From Schistosoma haematobium (lineage: Eukaryota; Platyhelminthes; Trematoda; Strigeidida; Schistosomatidae), in contig NC_067196.1 of the NCBI RefSeq assembly GCF_000699445.3, positions 82,202,364 through 82,266,363 on the forward strand: a stretch of DNA of 64,000 nucleotides. The letters run 5' to 3'. Below the pieces are notes generated by a model that was not told the DNA's origin, did not search any database, and saw only the letters and a list, made by a program, of their open reading frames with translations. Made by a program: the position numbers and the translations under genes. Of this stretch, positions 10,877 to 23,236 are shown piece by piece. Position 1 is the stretch's first letter; every line of letters begins with the position of its first letter.

Positions 10877-13054
10877 AATCTAATCACGCAGCTAATCACA
10901 CCCTGCATCTACTTAAAAATAATTTTTTTCCTCATTCCGCCTCACCGACAACTCCCCAGACCTTTTACCTTTGATATATACGTGTTATGTTAAATATTTT
11001 TTTAAAATACTGGACACATAAGCTAGGTATTCCGAAACGATGGCTGAGGATTTTAATCAAACTCATACAACTAACACTGGCAAATACAACGAATTCAAAA
11101 AGCAACCCAGGCGAGTTTTATAATTTCTTTTTTTGGTTAATTAACTATGTTGGCTGTACTTCTTATATATTTATATACATTTTTCACGTAGACTGGCTAT
11201 ACAATATATACCATATGAACTACTTCTAAAAGTTTTCGGTTGAGGATATGTTTAGTAGCTTGATACGATTAATACTACTATTAATAAGTAGTTTTCTAGA
11301 CAACATTTTGGATTAAACCATGGTCAAGTGCTTATTAAAGTTCTCATCATTTTTTTCATGTTTAGGAAACTTACGTAATGACTTAACCAGTTTCCCTGCA
11401 GCATGCTTTTTAGTGTGATCATATAACCCATCTTTATTGGCAATATTCAGATTTTTTTAATTTCTGACATTTAAGAATCAATAACCGTGAAGATATAGTA
11501 CAGTGCGTTACTGTAAGGTTACTATGTCAGCCGCATTGATTCCACATACCTAATTTTAAACAACTTATAAGGGAACTGTTTAGTAATCATAACATTGAAC
11601 TGAAAATATGAATATCACGACTATGCTAACGTTAAACCAATTATTATTAGTGGCCCATACAAAGTCCCGGAACTTAACATTAGCGTTATAAAAAAGACAT
11701 TTTATGTCAATAACTGATATATATATATATATATATATACATATATATTCTTTGGTTTAAATATAACGTAAAATGGAAATTTACTAAACTTGTAGTTTTT
11801 TTTTTCTATAGTAATAATATTCATGTAAACAAAGAACTTATACTTTTCCAATATGGCACCTTGATATATCAATCTGTCCTCTTGTCATTTTTTCTCTCAT
11901 ATGTGCGCGACTTACGGGCAACAAACATCGTATTGAAGGTGGGTCTGGTGAACAAAAACGCAGGCCCCACACGCACTCGAACCTCTGCCCTCCTGAATGC
12001 TAGACCGCGTGCTTAGCCGTTCAACCACATCAGACCACGGAGGAAGTGACTTCAATATTTCCTTACACCAATTAATCACTCATAATACTAATGAGTAATA
12101 GGACTTACACACTTCTGAGGTGCAAACCAATTCGTTACTTGGATGAACTGACGAAATATTGCTTCAATATATCATGCATACCTAAATCAAACCAGAAAAG
12201 GGTATTTGACACAACTGTACTTGATCCGCATACTCTACACAATTTTTTTTGCTTCTTAACCGTGTATTCTTTTCCGTTTTGTGGAGTACTCTGATGCACC
12301 CTTGGTTACGCACCTAATTGTAAAACGCGGTCATCACAGGCTCAAGGTCACGCGTTTGAACGATTTTGTTAAAGAGTCCAACTTCTAGCAAGTTCACCCT
12401 TTTACATATATGCATTACAAAAGAGTATTTTTTTCGTGGTTTTTCGTGCACAAGATATCTACACTATGTCTATTCCCTTCCAGAATACCAATCCGTTCTG
12501 GAGACCAAGCACTTACATGGAACCGAACAATTATCAATTACATTTATGTATTTCCATTTTGTATCTTATTATTTTATGCAGTCAGTGGAGCAGTTCTTCA
12601 GGTTTGCTTGATTTTCACCATTACCTTTGAAGTAGATCCTTCTTTACGTTTTACTTGAGGGCGACTCAAGAGGCAGGTGAGTAAACACCTGATAGCCGGT
12701 CTGAGCACGGAAAAATCGTACCTCACCAACATGGTATTGGGTAGCCCGCTCGCGGCACTTCCTCAGATATTCTTATTCCACATTCTCACACTTTCTCTTG
12801 AAAGCACGCAGCAAACCGTCGTCGATAGTTGTAGAAGAAATCACGTGCTACAAAATAAGATGACAAGCTAGTAAAGAAGAGACATCCATGGACTATCGTT
12901 GACAGCTGACAGCGTTAGTCGTCACTGATTGTAAGTCAAACAGTGAGCGAGTTGGTAATTTTCGTTTGGGACGAGAAATAGAACTAAGGTGTTTTCGATA
13001 GTTAGGTTAATCGAACCGACGTTCCTACGGAAGTCGATTCTAGGGGGAAGCTAA
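10877..13054 (+). other. Long 3' non-coding region of element A
   Basis: About 2.2 kb between the pol end and the 3' LTR, far longer than the 477 bp in element B. It holds a TA repeat near 11717-11746, a tRNA-like SINE on the minus strand at 11930-12050, and only short frames (largest about 80 codons) without family features. I see no envelope-like protein. A purine tract at 13043-13050 would prime plus-strand synthesis. Confidence 0.7.
11930..12050 (-). repeat. tRNA-like SINE inside element A
   Basis: On the minus strand an A-box-like TGGTTGAACGGCTAAG is followed about 35 nt later by a B-box-like GGTTCGAGTGC, the internal Pol III promoter of a tRNA-derived SINE. No proper cloverleaf with matching acceptor arms is seen, so it is not called a tRNA gene. 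Confidence 0.55.
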
Positions 13055-13321
13055 TGTAACAGCTTAGGTTGGTTGGTTAAGAGTTGACCTCAAACAACCA
13101 AGCATATGCCAAAACAGTATTGTTCAAGTATTCATTCACTTCCTTGTTTTGTATAAGCGTTATATTCCCTATTATCTTATATTGAATGTTGAGAGCCTTT
13201 GTTTGTCTGAACAGATAATCTCACGCTCCACTGTGACTGCGCTAAGATCGAAATAAAGACCTATTCACTACTTGTCTGGTTTCTTCTATCAATAGCACGA
13301 GGGTTGCCTATAGACACGAAA
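13055..13321 (+). repeat. 3' LTR of element A
   Basis: 267 bp, same ends as the 5' LTR, followed by the duplicated TGTT at 13322-13325. AATAAA at 13252-13257 is the likely polyadenylation signal of element transcripts. Confidence 0.92.
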
Positions 13322-13325
13322 TGTT

Positions 13326-16155
13326 CTCCCCCCAGAATGATGTTGCTGATGGCATCCGTACAACGGATGTTGTGTATCTTGCGTGGACAAACATTTATAA
13401 ATACTTGTACCTTCTTGATGGTGGTTATTATAGTTCTCCAAGTTTCAGCTCCGTAAAGTAGAAACGCCCTGACGATCGTATTGAAGATTCTGACTTTGAT
13501 ATTGGTTGAAAGTTGTTTTGAGTTTCATATGTTCTTCAACTGTAGTAATGCTGTCCTTGCTTTGCCAATGCTCGCCTTTACGTCTGCATCTGAACCTCCT
13601 TGTCCATCGATGATGCTTCCCAACTATGTAAAGGATTCTACATCTTCCAGAGTTTCGCCATCAAGAGTGTTCGGATTGCTGTTCTCTGTGTTGCATTTGA
13701 AGACCTTGGTTTTCCCTTTGTGCATGTTGAGACCTACTGATGCAGAGACTGCCGCCACACTGGTTGTCTTTATCTGCATTTGTTCGTGTGTATTGAATAG
13801 GAGGGCTTGGTCATCTGCGGAGTCCAAATCGTCTGACTGGTTCTGAGCTGTTCGTTGTATGCCGTGTTTTCTCTCAGATGTCGAGGTCTTCATAATCCAA
13901 ACGACCACCAGAAGAAAGAGGAAAGGAGAGTCCGTCGTATGAGTTCTGGATAATGTTAACAATCTCAGAAACTCCATAGTGTCGAAGAAGTTTCCATAAC
14001 GTCTTCCTATCCACACTGTCAAATCCCTTTACATAATCAATGACGTTGATGTATAGTGACGAGTTCCACTCAACTGATTGTTCGACGATGATCCGTAGTG
14101 TCGCAATTTGGTCTGTGTACGTACGATCCATACGCAATCCAGCCTGCTGATCTCGAAGTTGGGCGTTTACTGCATCTTTCATCCGGTTCAGCAACACTCT
14201 GTTGAAGACTTTCCCTGGTATTGACAGTAGTGTGATTCCTCTGTAGTTTTCACATTTGCTCAGATCTCCTTTCTTTGGTATCTTGATGAGATGTCCTTCT
14301 TTCCAGTCCATTGGCACTTGTTCCTCCTACCAAATCTTTTTGAATAGAAGGTGAAGCATGTTTGTAGTTACTTCGATGTCTGACTTCAGTGCTTCAGCTG
14401 GTATGTTGTCGGGTCCTACTGCTTTCGTGTTCTTGATTTGTCTGATGACCGGCCATTCTGATTTCTTCCGTAGTTGGTGGGCTGACATCTATAGGAAGAT
14501 CTATGTGTGCTGCTTCGATGTTCGGTGGATTCATTGGAGCCGGCCTATTCAGGAGCTCTTCGAAGTATTCTACCCATCTGTTACGCTGTTGTTGAATTTC
14601 GGTGATTGGCTTGCCTTCTTTGTCTTTGACCGGCCTCTCTGGTTTACTGTATTTCCCTGATAGTTTCTTCGTTGTATCGTAAAGCTGTTTCATATTTCCT
14701 TCTCTAGCAGCTTTTTCTGCCGTCGTTGCTAATTCTTCCACGTACTTCTTCTTGTCGGGTCTAATGCCCTTCATCTTTTGCTTCTATGCATTCAGCTTGT
14801 GCTTGAACTTTCTCTGCTCTTGTTCGGCTGTTGTTAATTGCTGCCTTCTTGTCGTTCCTTTCTTTGATCCTGTCCAGTGTTTCTATAGAAATCCATTCCT
14901 TATGATGATGCTTCTCGAGGCCCAGAATCTCTTGACACGTTGAATTTAATGCGTCTTTGATACTTTTCCAGTTGTCCTACATAGTAGTTTCTTCTTCCTT
15001 CAGTAGATTCTGTAAGGCTTGGAACCTGTTGTTGAGAGTTATCTTGAATTCGTTGATTTTCTTAGTATTTCGAAGGAAGGCTGTATTGAACCTTTGTAGT
15101 GATGATTGTCCACTTGTCCAGTTTTTGTTTATTTTCAGTTTTAAATTGGCCACAACTAGGTGGTGATCTGAAGCTATGTCAGCTCCTCTTTTGGTTGTCA
15201 CGTCTTCCATTCTTCTTCTGAATTTTTTATTGATACAAATATGATCTGTCTGGTTCTCTGTGGTCTGATCCGGTTAAACTCATGTAGCTCTGTGTACGCG
15301 TTTGTGTGGGAATATTGTGCCGCCTATAACCAATTTGTCGAACGCACACAGATTTGCAAATCTTTCTCCACTTTCGTTTCTCTCTCCCAGCAATCCATGT
15401 CGTCCCATAATATCTTCATATCCGATGTTGTCTATTCCGACTTTGGCATTTAGATCTTCCATCAGAATGGTGAGGTACTTTCTTGGGCACCTTGCTATGA
15501 TCGACTGCAACCTATCGTAGAACTGATCTTTATTGTCGTCGTTGCTATCATTGGTGGGTGCATAACATTGGATAATATTCATTGTGATCCCCTCCTTCTT
15601 TGTTTTGAATGATGCTCTGATGATTCTGGATCCGTGAGATTCCCATCCTACAAATGCACTTCGTGCTACTTTGGACAGCATTAGAGCAACTCCCTGAGTG
15701 TGTGGAGCATTTTCCTCTTCGTGACCGGAGTATAGCAGCATCTCTCCAGTATTTAGCCTTTGCTGTCCAGCTTGGGTACAATGGGTTTCGCTGATTCCTA
15801 GTACTTCCAAGTTGTATCTCCTCACTTCCGTTGCTATTTGACTGGTCTTTCCGGTCTCCCATATTGTCCGGACGTTCCATGTACCTATAAAGATTGTTAG
15901 TGTTGTGGTGATTAGAAGGCGCATTGACCTCGTGGCTTCCGAAGAATCTCGGCTTTCATTATGAGGCGTCATAATTCTTCCTTGAATTCGGAGCGCAGAG
16001 TTTAAGTGGTTTGAATTATTTTTTTCTAGTTAGCGTTTTCCTAGCGAGTTATTTTTCTAAGGTATGGGGCCGGTAACTTCATGCCCAGCCCTCCTCCTTT
16101 TCCCGAGCTTGGTACCAGCAATAACTCTATAAGAGCTACAGGCGACGTTTTCTCC
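13326..16155 (-). mobile_element. RTE-like (SR2-type) LINE copy II, main part
   Basis: The apurinic-type endonuclease lies at 15280-15972: Met, then IFIGTWNVRT, LGISETHCTQ with the catalytic Glu, MEDLNAKVG in place of the usual GDLN, and SDHHLVVAN further on near 15160. The linker is at 14394-14970 (KPITEIQQQRNRWVEYFEEL). RT is at 13624-14317 (GHLIKIPKKGDLSKCENYRG, DQQAGLRMDRTYTDQIATL, degenerate LDSADDQALL at the YADD site). Five or more frame breaks make it a pseudogene. A 5' untranslated part extends to about 16155. Its 3' end lies at 6118-6428, separated by element A. Confidence 0.85.
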
Positions 16156-16159
16156 TCTT

Positions 16160-17982
16160 CAACTACGATAAGAAAAATATTTTCCAGGTAGAGGCAATAC
16201 ATACAGAAAAACAGTCATGCAGGAAAAAACGCGCTATCAAACTTAATAACGACTCCGCAGTTATCAAACTCCTTCAAAATAAACCTAAACGTTCTAAATC
16301 GAGTGGAGGGAACTTATTTATTAAGGACAAACAAGTATACGAAAATCCCAAACTTATGACGGAACTATTTAGTGAACGCGTTTGTTCCTTGTTAACTAAC
16401 GAAAAACTACCAAATGGATAAAAACCAATGTTACGTCCAAGTTTTGCTCGTTCCAGTTATTGAAGTACGGACTATCAGTCTACTTGCAATTTACGAACCA
16501 AAATTAACAACAGAACCAAACTCCAATTTAGATACCAAATTTACTCGTCATTCACAAATAGTCGACCAAAGGTCGTTCTAACAACAATAATTATAACAAT
16601 TACAAAACAAACCGTCGATTTTGTAGGTTCCCTGAGCAAAACTGCCAAATACCAAAACAACGACAAAGGGAAACCAAAATGTACGAAATAATGATGTAAA
16701 CAAACAAGTTCAAAAGTTAAGTAAAACAAATACATCCAAAAACACAGTAAATTATTAATATACAATAAAAAGGTTTTAATCCGACAAATGTCTTCAGTTC
16801 TCCTGTAACAAACAATCCTAAGCACTTTCCTGTGAAAATTACTAATGTGGACATCAATATACAGAATACTGCCAATGCAATTAGCGTACCGAAGCATCCC
16901 TACACGGGTGGACCAGATGGCATTCCGACTAGCATGCTAAAAAGCAGAGGTGATATGTCTTCTACTTCTCAAACTACTTGCGATATTACTCTCTACAGCG
17001 TGTTACCTTACTGGCTGGAAATCTACACACATGATTCCCAAAATTAACACTGGACCTGAGCCAAATGTTGACAATAACCGGCCCATAAATATAACTTCCT
17101 TGGTATCTAGGATGATGGAAAAAGTAGTTAAGGTTGTGTTAGTTTAATATCTACTTACTAATAGTCTTGCCCCGACCTCTCAGCATGGTTTTCTTAGGGT
17201 CAGACCATGCGATACATGAATAATGGACTACCTGAATGACATAACTCTGAAACACAACAGCGGACGCATTGTATCAGTTCTAGTCTTAGACTTTAAGAAT
17301 CTTTTGATAAGGTCCACACAAAAGGCTTCTCGTCAAACTAAAGTTATTCGGAATCAACAATCCACTATACTCATGCTTTGCTTCGTTCTTAACAGAGCAT
17401 AAACAAATGGCAAATTACAGTGACTCTCGTCACCTAGACCAATAACTAGTGGAGTCATCTAGGTAAGCGTATTAGGTCCACTGTTGTTTCTCATGCATAT
17501 AAACGATATATGTAACATCATAAAATTTGGGAAACCATACTTATATGCTGATGATCTCAAAATAGTATACAGCTGTAGGCCTGAGACTATAAGTGAAAGT
17601 GTATCTCAGATTCAAAATGACCTCAATAACCTAACTATCTGGAGCGAAAAATGGCAGTTACCATTTAACCCCAACAATTACGGGACCATGCACTTTGGAA
17701 AACATCCCTATGAACTGCGACTTTAATTAAACAAAATTAGAGTCCAGACACTGAAATCAGTACACTATCTAGGGATTAATTACGCAGAAAGCCTAAAGTT
17801 TAAAGAACATGCCTCCTCTATTGTTTCTAAAACTAGACTGTTTATTGGTTTCATACCGAGAGATTTCGTCACAACAGAGTCTAAGCTTACTCTCTACAAA
17901 ATATGTGTACGGCCCCCCCCTTGAATACTGCTCTTTTGTCTTCTCTAATATGAATATCGCAGACAAGATAAGAGTAGATGTT
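16160..17982 (+). mobile_element. Jockey/CR1-like LINE, 5' part of a copy split by element B
   Basis: Decayed RT-bearing LINE. The linker at 16235-16410 reads NKPKRSKSSGGNLFIKDKQV and LMTELFSERV. After an unexplained non-coding stretch of about 380 bp (16415-16795), RT blocks follow: PYTGGPDGIPTSML near 16900, a degenerate RPINITSLVSRMMEKVV, SVLGPLLFLMHINDICN, and the catalytic YLYADDLKIV near 17540. Several stops and shifts occur. The frame halts at ADKIRVD where element B is inserted and resumes at 23237. Confidence 0.75.
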
Positions 17983-18302
17983 TGATGATGTCACAGGTAT
18001 TCAGTGTTTGGCAACGCTTCTACCAGTAACACCTAATGTATTTCGTTCCCACCCAGAAAAATCAAAAGACAGAGTCGAGGAGATCGGAAGAGTATATTTG
18101 ACAATGACCAATATATCGGAATTCTCTGATCTAATCTGGCTAGCGATTGCGGTTGATGTTGAGCACGGCGTTACCACACGTGATCTGGTGCGGATGCCTG
18201 ACCGAGCGCCTTCAGCTAGATGAGTCCACTAAAACATATGGTCAGCATCCAATGTCGAAAACTTACAGGGCTATTTATTTTGGGGATTTATTTACCGCTA
18301 CA
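17983..18302 (-). repeat. 3' LTR of element B
   Basis: 320 bp. Read on the minus strand it starts TGTAGCGGTAAATAAATCCCC and ends CCTGTGACATCA. It differs from the partner LTR by A/G in CCCAGA(A/G)AAATC and T/C in GGCTATT(T/C)ATTTT. Confidence 0.93.
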
Positions 18303-18779
18303 GGTCACTCCCCGCCTAGTGGGTTAGTGATGACCCTTAGACGTGGCCATCCAGAAGTTTAAACCCAACGAGTTTGTCGTTGGTAAACACTCTTCTGATA
18401 GCTTACTAAATTTAGCAGTGTCTGGTCGTCTTTCCTTACTATATAGGACCGAGGTACAACATAGTAAAAAAAGAAAATGTACAATGAAAATTTCGGATCC
18501 TCATAAACGTCATCGTTCTTTTCCAGCCGTCCTGGAAAAGAAAAAAGAAAATGTAAGTGCATGTCGAAATACACTCGTATGTGCGTAAAAACACAATGTC
18601 GGCGGAAAAAAATGGAAAAGAAACTCATGAACACGTAATAGCGTTAAAAAATGTCTTTTATGTTTTGTTTTGTTTTTTTTTAATAAAAATATAAATATAT
18701 AGGCATAATAAAATTTTAAAAAAAAAATTATATATCGTGAAAAGAAAGATCGAGATAATATTAAATGTCGAGTAGTGCT

Positions 18780-21700
18780 TTACGTGCAGTAGTCGTTTAA
18801 ATGTTCTGGAAATCTTACTCTTCTTCCAGAACGCGTCGTTTTAGGTTTATTTTCAGATACATTCGGAGTATCATCGCTAGTGTTGGTTGTTGGATGAGTT
18901 GTTATAAGTGTCGGAGTCGTGTCGTTCGATTGTAAGGAAGGAAAATCGACGTGGTTAGGATTTCCTTCTAAATACGCTGCTTTGAGACGATCGATGCTGA
19001 TGCTATCGTTTGTTCCGTTCTTATCGATTATATAGTACTTCGGTTCGCGTTGAAGAACTTTGAAAGGTCCTTCGTATGCTGATTCGAAAGGTCGTCGATG
19101 CGAGTCTCGACGAACGAAAACGTGTGTACTATATCGTAAGTCAGGTTGAACGAAAACATCAGTTGATTGAGGTCGAGTGGAAGCAGGTTTAACTGAACGC
19201 ATTGCGTTTGTAAGCCTGTTCGTGTAGGAGGTTAGATCCATGTTCATTGAAAAGGATGAAGGATCCACGAATTCTCCTGGAAGTCGAAGTGTCGTTCCAT
19301 AAACGAGTTGAGACGCAGTGTATCCAATGCCAGCTTTCACTGCATTGCGGATACCTAGTAAGACGAGTGGAAGAGCGTCGGTCCACTGTGAAACGTTTGC
19401 AGCTGATAGTGAAGCTTTTAGTTGTCGGTGAAAACGTTCTACCAACCCGTTTGCTTGTGGGTGGTAGGCAGTCGTTCGGAAGCGAGTGGTTCCTAAAAGT
19501 GTGGTCAGACGACGGAAAAGATCAGATTCAAACTGACGTCCGCGGTCTGTAGTGATGGTTGAAGGGCAACCGAAGTTTGCTACCCATCGTTCGACGAAGG
19601 TGCGGGCCACTGTTTCAGCAGTGATGTCCTTGATAGGTACTGCTTCTGGCCATCGAGTAAAACGGTCTACGCAGGTTAAGAGGTAAGAGTATCCATTTGA
19701 ATCTGGTAAAGGTCCTGCTAAATCCAGATGAACATGGTCGAAACGAGCATCGGGAGTTTTAAATGAGCCTAGGGGACATTTATTGTGTCTGATGACCTTG
19801 GATTTTTGGCAGCTTACACAGGAGCGTGCCCACTCCCTCACGTCTCTATTCATGCCAGGCCAGCAAAACCGTTCTGCTATAAGCTTGATGGTTGCACGAA
19901 CACCTGGATGCGAAAGTTTGTGCAATGTGTTGAAGACATTGCGTCGATAATGTTTCGGCACGATTGGGCGATCCCAACCTGTAGATGTGTCACACAGTAA
20001 GGTTTCCTTACCTGTTACCACCTGTTTGATACGTAACTTGAGGGTTTTGGACGATAACTCGTGCTGAAGATCACTGTCTTCTTTTTGAAGCTCGGCGAGT
20101 TTAAGAAGGTCGATTCCTTGGAAACTGTTCAAGGAAGTTATGCGAGATAAAGCGTCTGCAACTACATTGTTTGCTCCAGAGATGTGTTGAATATCTGAAG
20201 TAAACTGCGAAATGTAGTCCAGTTGTCGAGACTCACGGGGAGAGTACTTGTCAGAAGGAGAGCCTAACGAGAAAGTGAGCGGTTTATGGTCCGTGAAAAG
20301 AGTGAATTCACGGCCTTCGATATAGTGTTGGAAATGCCGTACAGCACAATACATAGCTAGGAGTTCCCTACCGAATGTGCTGTATCTCGATTCGGTGTCT
20401 AGCAACCTTCTAGAGAAAAATGCCAAGGGTTGCCAAGAGTTGTTAACCCTTTGTTGTAAGACGCCACCGATTGCTGAGTCCGATGCGTCTACTGCGATAC
20501 TAATGGGTGCTTCGGTGTCCTGATGTGCGAGCATTGTTGCTTTAGCAATCAGTTCCTTAACTGTGGAGAATGCTTTTCGTGCGGTGTCGTCCAAATTGAT
20601 GGATTTCGCATTTCCACGAAGTTGGTCGGTCAGAGGTTTCATAAGTAATGCGCATTTCGGTATGGAACGTCTATAGAAACTTATGAGGCCGTTGAACGTG
20701 CGTAATTGCTTGACGGTGGTCGGTTTTGGGTAATCCAGAATGACCGCCACTTTGGTTCTAAGGGGTCGGATACCTTGAGCATCGATAGTGTGTCCTAGGA
20801 AGTCTAACGAGTCGGTCACAAATTGGCATTTCTGAACGTTTACAGTAATGCCATGTTTTTGTAATCGTTCGAAAACAAGATCCAGATGCTTGAGATGTGT
20901 TTCTCTGTCCGGACTTGCGATTAGACAGTCGTCAACATACGCGTGTGCGAAGTTGAAACCTCGAAAAACGTCGTCTATGAATCTTTGGAATGTTTGAGCA
21001 GCGTTCCTTAGACCGAAAGGCATTCGCAAAAATTCATAGAGTCCGAAGGGAGTTATGATAGCTGTTTTCGGTATGTCGTCAGTAGCCATAGGGATTTGGT
21101 TATACGCTTTAACCAAGTCGATTTTCGAAAAGACAGTTGTACCTTTCAAGGTAGCTGTCAAATCGTGAATGTGAGGCAACGGGTAACGATCGGGAATGGT
21201 TTTCGCATTCAATCGCCGATAGTCACCAGTTGGACGCCAATCGTTGCTGTCCTTTTTAGGGACCATATGCAACGGAGATGCATAAGGGCTATTTGACGGT
21301 CGTATGATTCCTAAATCTATCATGTGATCGAATTCGTTTTTCGCTAACCTTAGCTTTTCAGGAGCTAGTCGTCGTGCTTTAGAGAATACAGGTGGTCCTG
21401 TAGTCGTGATGTGATGTGTAACATTGCTGGTTACACACGGTAGTTTCGGTTGAGGTTGTTGTATCCCAGGGTACTTATCGAGTAGTGGTTGATAGAGTGG
21501 GTCTATCATATGTTTAACTGTGACTGGGGATAATCTGCAACCAGTAAAAGAAGTTGCGCAAGCAGATAAATTAGTGTTTCCGTCTACTAGCCTCCGTTTG
21601 CGCGTATCGATGATCAGATTATGGTGTTGTAGAAGATCCATACCAATGATTGGCATAGAAACAGCAACAACGAAGATCCAGTGAATGGGTTTGCGTAAAC

Positions 21701-21935
21701 CCACGTTAAGGTAAACGTACCTTTTGCCATACGTAGCGATAGGTTTTCCGTTTGCCGCCTGTAAGTTTAGGGTCGATTCGTGAAGTCGGTCGTTAGGATT
21801 TGCTGGGAGAACGCTAACTTCTGCGCCAGTGTCGACGAGGTAGCGAACTCTCGTTGTCACATCTGTGACGTATAACAGACGGCTATGTTCGCCGGCTACG
21901 GTTGCCGTTAACGCGTGCCGGCCTGGAAGTTTCCC
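18780..21935 (-). CDS. pol: Pol polyprotein of LTR element B (protease, RT, RNase H, integrase)
   Basis: The frame is open from 21950; translation would enter by a -1 shift at 21935-21929, so no start codon is needed. The first in-frame Met (21860) lies only a few residues before the protease. Protease carries [15 protein letters not shown] carries the palm motif YVDDCLIAS, with [10 protein letters not shown] much later in integrase. RNase H carries [19 protein letters not shown] and ADALSR. Integrase has a zinc region (HKLSHPG...CVSCQKSK), then [19 protein letters not shown] and [11 protein letters not shown] for the DDE triad. The C-terminus ends [12 protein letters not shown]. About 1,050 residues with no stop or shift. 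Its product would copy element RNA into DNA and insert it in the genome. Confidence 0.93.
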   Translation of the reverse strand, partial: GKLPGRHALTATVAGEHSRLLYVTDVTTRVRYLVDTGAEVSVLPANPNDRLHESTLNLQAANGKPIATYGKRYVYLNVGLRKPIHWIFVVAVSMPIIGMDLLQHHNLIIDTRKRRLVDGNTNLSACATSFTGCRLSPVTVKHMIDPLYQPLLDKYPGIQQPQPKLPCVTSNVTHHITTTGPPVFSKARRLAPEKLRLAKNEFDHMIDLGIIRPSNSPYASPLHMVPKKDSNDWRPTGDYRRLNAKTIPDRYPLPHIHDLTATLKGTTVFSKIDLVKAYNQIPMATDDIPKTAIITPFGLYEFLRMPFGLRNAAQTFQRFIDDVFRGFNFAHAYVDDCLIASPDRETHLKHLDLVFERLQKHGITVNVQKCQFVTDSLDFLGHTIDAQGIRPLRTKVAVILDYPKPTTVKQLRTFNGLISFYRRSIPKCALLMKPLTDQLRGNAKSINLDDTARKAFSTVKELIAKATMLAHQDTEAPISIAVDASDSAIGGVLQQRVNNSWQPLAFFSRRLLDTESRYSTFGRELLAMYCAVRHFQHYIEGREFTLFTDHKPLTFSLGSPSDKYSPRESRQLDYISQFTSDIQHISGANNVVADALSRITSLNSFQGIDLLKLAELQKEDSDLQHELSSKTLKLRIKQVVTGKETLLCDTSTGWDRPIVPKHYRRNVFNTLHKLSHPGVRATIKLIAERFCWPGMNRDVREWARSCVSCQKSKVIRHNKCPLGSFKTPDARFDHVHLDLAGPLPDSNGYSYLLTCVDRFTRWPEAVPIKDITAETVARTFVERWVANFGCPSTITTDRGRQFESDLFRRLTTLLGTTRFRTTAYHPQANGLVERFHRQLKASLSAANVSQWTDALPLVLLGIRNAVKAGIGYTASQLVYGTTLRLPGEFVDPSSFSMNMDLTSYTNRLTNAMRSVKPASTRPQSTDVFVQPDLRYSTHVFVRRDSHRRPFESAYEGPFKVLQREPKYYIIDKNGTNDSISIDRLKAAYLEGNPNHVDFPSLQSNDTTPTLITTHPTTNTSDDTPNVSENKPKTTRSGRRVRFPEHLNDYCT
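21891..21935 (-). promoter_or_regulatory. -1 ribosomal frameshift signal of element B
   Basis: GGGAAAC at 21935-21929 is phased G GGA AAC in gag. A 6-nt spacer TTCCAG is followed by a stem: GCCGGCACG (21922-21914) pairs with CGT-A-GCCGGC (21900-21891) with one bulged A. The gag stop lies inside the loop at 21910-21908. The gag/pol overlap is 43 nt. Confidence 0.85.
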
Positions 21936-22738
21936 GAATTGCTTTTCGAATCAGTCGGTTTCGTGTTGGGAAAATTGCAGGGTTTCCTGCAATTTCTGGA
22001 AAACTTTCCATACTGGTTATGATACCAGCACCAGTCGGGGTTATCTGTCTCTCGTGGTCTAGAGACAGATCGCTTACGAGAAATGCTTCTACGTGGTGTG
22101 CGCGATCTCTTACGGTCGGTACGAAGACTAAGATAACGCGTGAGTGTGTGACATAAGTCGTTTATATCATTCTGAGTCGTTTGAGGTTTTTCTTTGACTG
22201 AAAATACCTCGGTAGTAGGTTTCGTAATTTCTAGAATGCGGTCGGCAGATGCAGCCAGTTCGTCTAAGGCGTTGTTCTGGAACGAGACCAGAACTGCTTG
22301 CACCTGTTGGGGAAGTTTTGACAAGAAGAGTTGTTTGAATAGACCTTCGTCGAAAGTTCTTAGGCCTATAACCTCTCTCATCCGTTGCAACATGTCCGTC
22401 GCAGAACCGTGTTGCAGGTCGATGTTATTGAAGAGTTGATCTAACCTTTGTCGATCGGTTAGGTCTCCTCGTTTAAGAATCGAGCGTTTTAAGATTTCGT
22501 AAGGATCGGAAACATCACTAGTAAACATACTAGGTGTTACGTACCTGTTGAATTCGCGCGGTAGTGCCTTGACTACTGCGAGGAATTGTGCACGTGTGTC
22601 GATCACGCCGTGCTCGGAGAAGTCGGCTTCTGCGTAGCAAAACCAGGCTTCGATGTTGTCGGGCCAGAAAGGCATGAGTTGAAACGAAGGTGGGGACAAA
22701 GTCTTAAGCTTGAGTACTTTAGGTGTCTGTTCAGTCAT
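21908..22738 (-). CDS. gag: Gag of LTR element B
   Basis: I prefer the Met at 22738 ([16 protein letters not shown], 276 aa) over one 22 codons upstream at 22804. The upstream stretch is hydrophobic and has no counterpart in element A Gag, while the downstream start aligns with A. Features include [18 protein letters not shown], then a long helical capsid-like middle ([15 protein letters not shown]) and a basic Arg/Ser-rich tract. The CHCC knuckle CWYHNQYG...NCRKPC has spacing C-x2-H-x9-C-x3-C. The frame is intact to TAA at 21910-21908. The product would assemble particles and bind element RNA. Confidence 0.88.
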   Translation of the reverse strand: MTEQTPKVLKLKTLSPPSFQLMPFWPDNIEAWFCYAEADFSEHGVIDTRAQFLAVVKALPREFNRYVTPSMFTSDVSDPYEILKRSILKRGDLTDRQRLDQLFNNIDLQHGSATDMLQRMREVIGLRTFDEGLFKQLFLSKLPQQVQAVLVSFQNNALDELAASADRILEITKPTTEVFSVKEKPQTTQNDINDLCHTLTRYLSLRTDRKRSRTPRRSISRKRSVSRPRETDNPDWCWYHNQYGKFSRNCRKPCNFPNTKPTDSKSNSGNFQAGTR

Positions 22739-22891
22739 GATGAAGTATGATAATGAACGAGGGGAAAATATATATATCCAAGAAAAAACACGAAAAAAAA
22801 TCACAATGTTTAAAAAAAAAATAAAAAATAAGGCAATGATATATAAAAAATCCCAAAAAGGAACAGACTCACAGTTGAAATTGGGTGTACC

Positions 22892-22911
22892 AGATCACGT
22901 CAGTCTCACCA
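22892..22911 (-). promoter_or_regulatory. Primer-binding site of element B, tRNA-Trp-like
   Basis: On the minus strand TGGTGAGACTGACGTGATCT begins one T after the LTR end. It matches the complement of the tRNA-Trp 3' end (TGGTGACCCCGACGTGAT) except in the four bases after TGGTGA. Confidence 0.75.
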
Positions 22912-22912
22912 A

Positions 22913-23232
22913 TGATGATGTCACAGGTATTCAGTGTTTGGCAACGCTTCTACCAGTAACACCTAATGTATTTCGTTCCCACCCAGAGAAATCAAAAGAC
23001 AGAGTCGAGGAGATCGGAAGAGTATATTTGACAATGACCAATATATCGGAATTCTCTGATCTAATCTGGCTAGCGATTGCGGTTGATGTTGAGCACGGCG
23101 TTACCACACGTGATCTGGTGCGGATGCCTGACCGAGCGCCTTCAGCTAGATGAGTCCACTAAAACATATGGTCAGCATCCAATGTCGAAAACTTACAGGG
23201 CTATTCATTTTGGGGATTTATTTACCGCTACA
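22913..23232 (-). repeat. 5' LTR of element B
   Basis: 320 bp, near-identical to 17983-18302. It is bounded by TGTT at 23233-23236 on its outer side. It should carry the element promoter, though no clear TATA box stands out. Confidence 0.93.
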
Positions 23233-23236
23233 TGTT

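Larger units (their letters stand above)
6429..13321 (+). mobile_element. LTR retrotransposon A (Gypsy, CsRn1/Boudicca-like), 6.9 kb
   Basis: Two 267-bp LTRs differ at two positions by my reading. Next come a tRNA-Trp-like primer site, gag, a -1 frameshift signal and pol (protease, RT, RNase H, integrase), then a 2.2-kb 3' non-coding region and a purine tract AGGGGGAAG just before the 3' LTR. The duplication TGTT flanks it (6425-6428, 13322-13325). The host site is an RTE-like LINE of opposite orientation. The Gag knuckle and primer point to the CsRn1 group of trematode Gypsy elements. One frameshift in integrase makes this copy non-autonomous. Confidence 0.92.
17983..23232 (-). mobile_element. 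LTR retrotransposon B (Gypsy, CsRn1/Boudicca-like), nearly intact, 5.25 kb
   Basis: Minus-strand order: 5' LTR (22913-23232), tRNA-Trp-like primer site, gag, frameshift signal, full-length pol, 477-bp 3' region with a GGCGGGGAG purine tract, 3' LTR (17983-18302). The LTRs are 320 bp and differ at two positions by my reading. TGTT is duplicated at 17979-17982 and 23233-23236. The host site lies in a Jockey/CR1-like LINE whose frame is restored when the insert is removed. All domains are open, so this copy may be, or recently was, autonomous. Confidence 0.94.

Noticed and set aside
11970..12045. Possible tRNA gene on the minus strand
   Set aside because: A and B boxes are present but the arms do not close into a cloverleaf; called a SINE.
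12366..12871. Overlapping ORFs of 64-82 codons as a third gene of element A
   Set aside because: Low-complexity, no membrane, signal or family pattern, and several overlapping frames are equally open.
13481..15453. Plus-strand ORFs up to 121 codons
   Set aside because: They are shadows of the minus-strand LINE protein.
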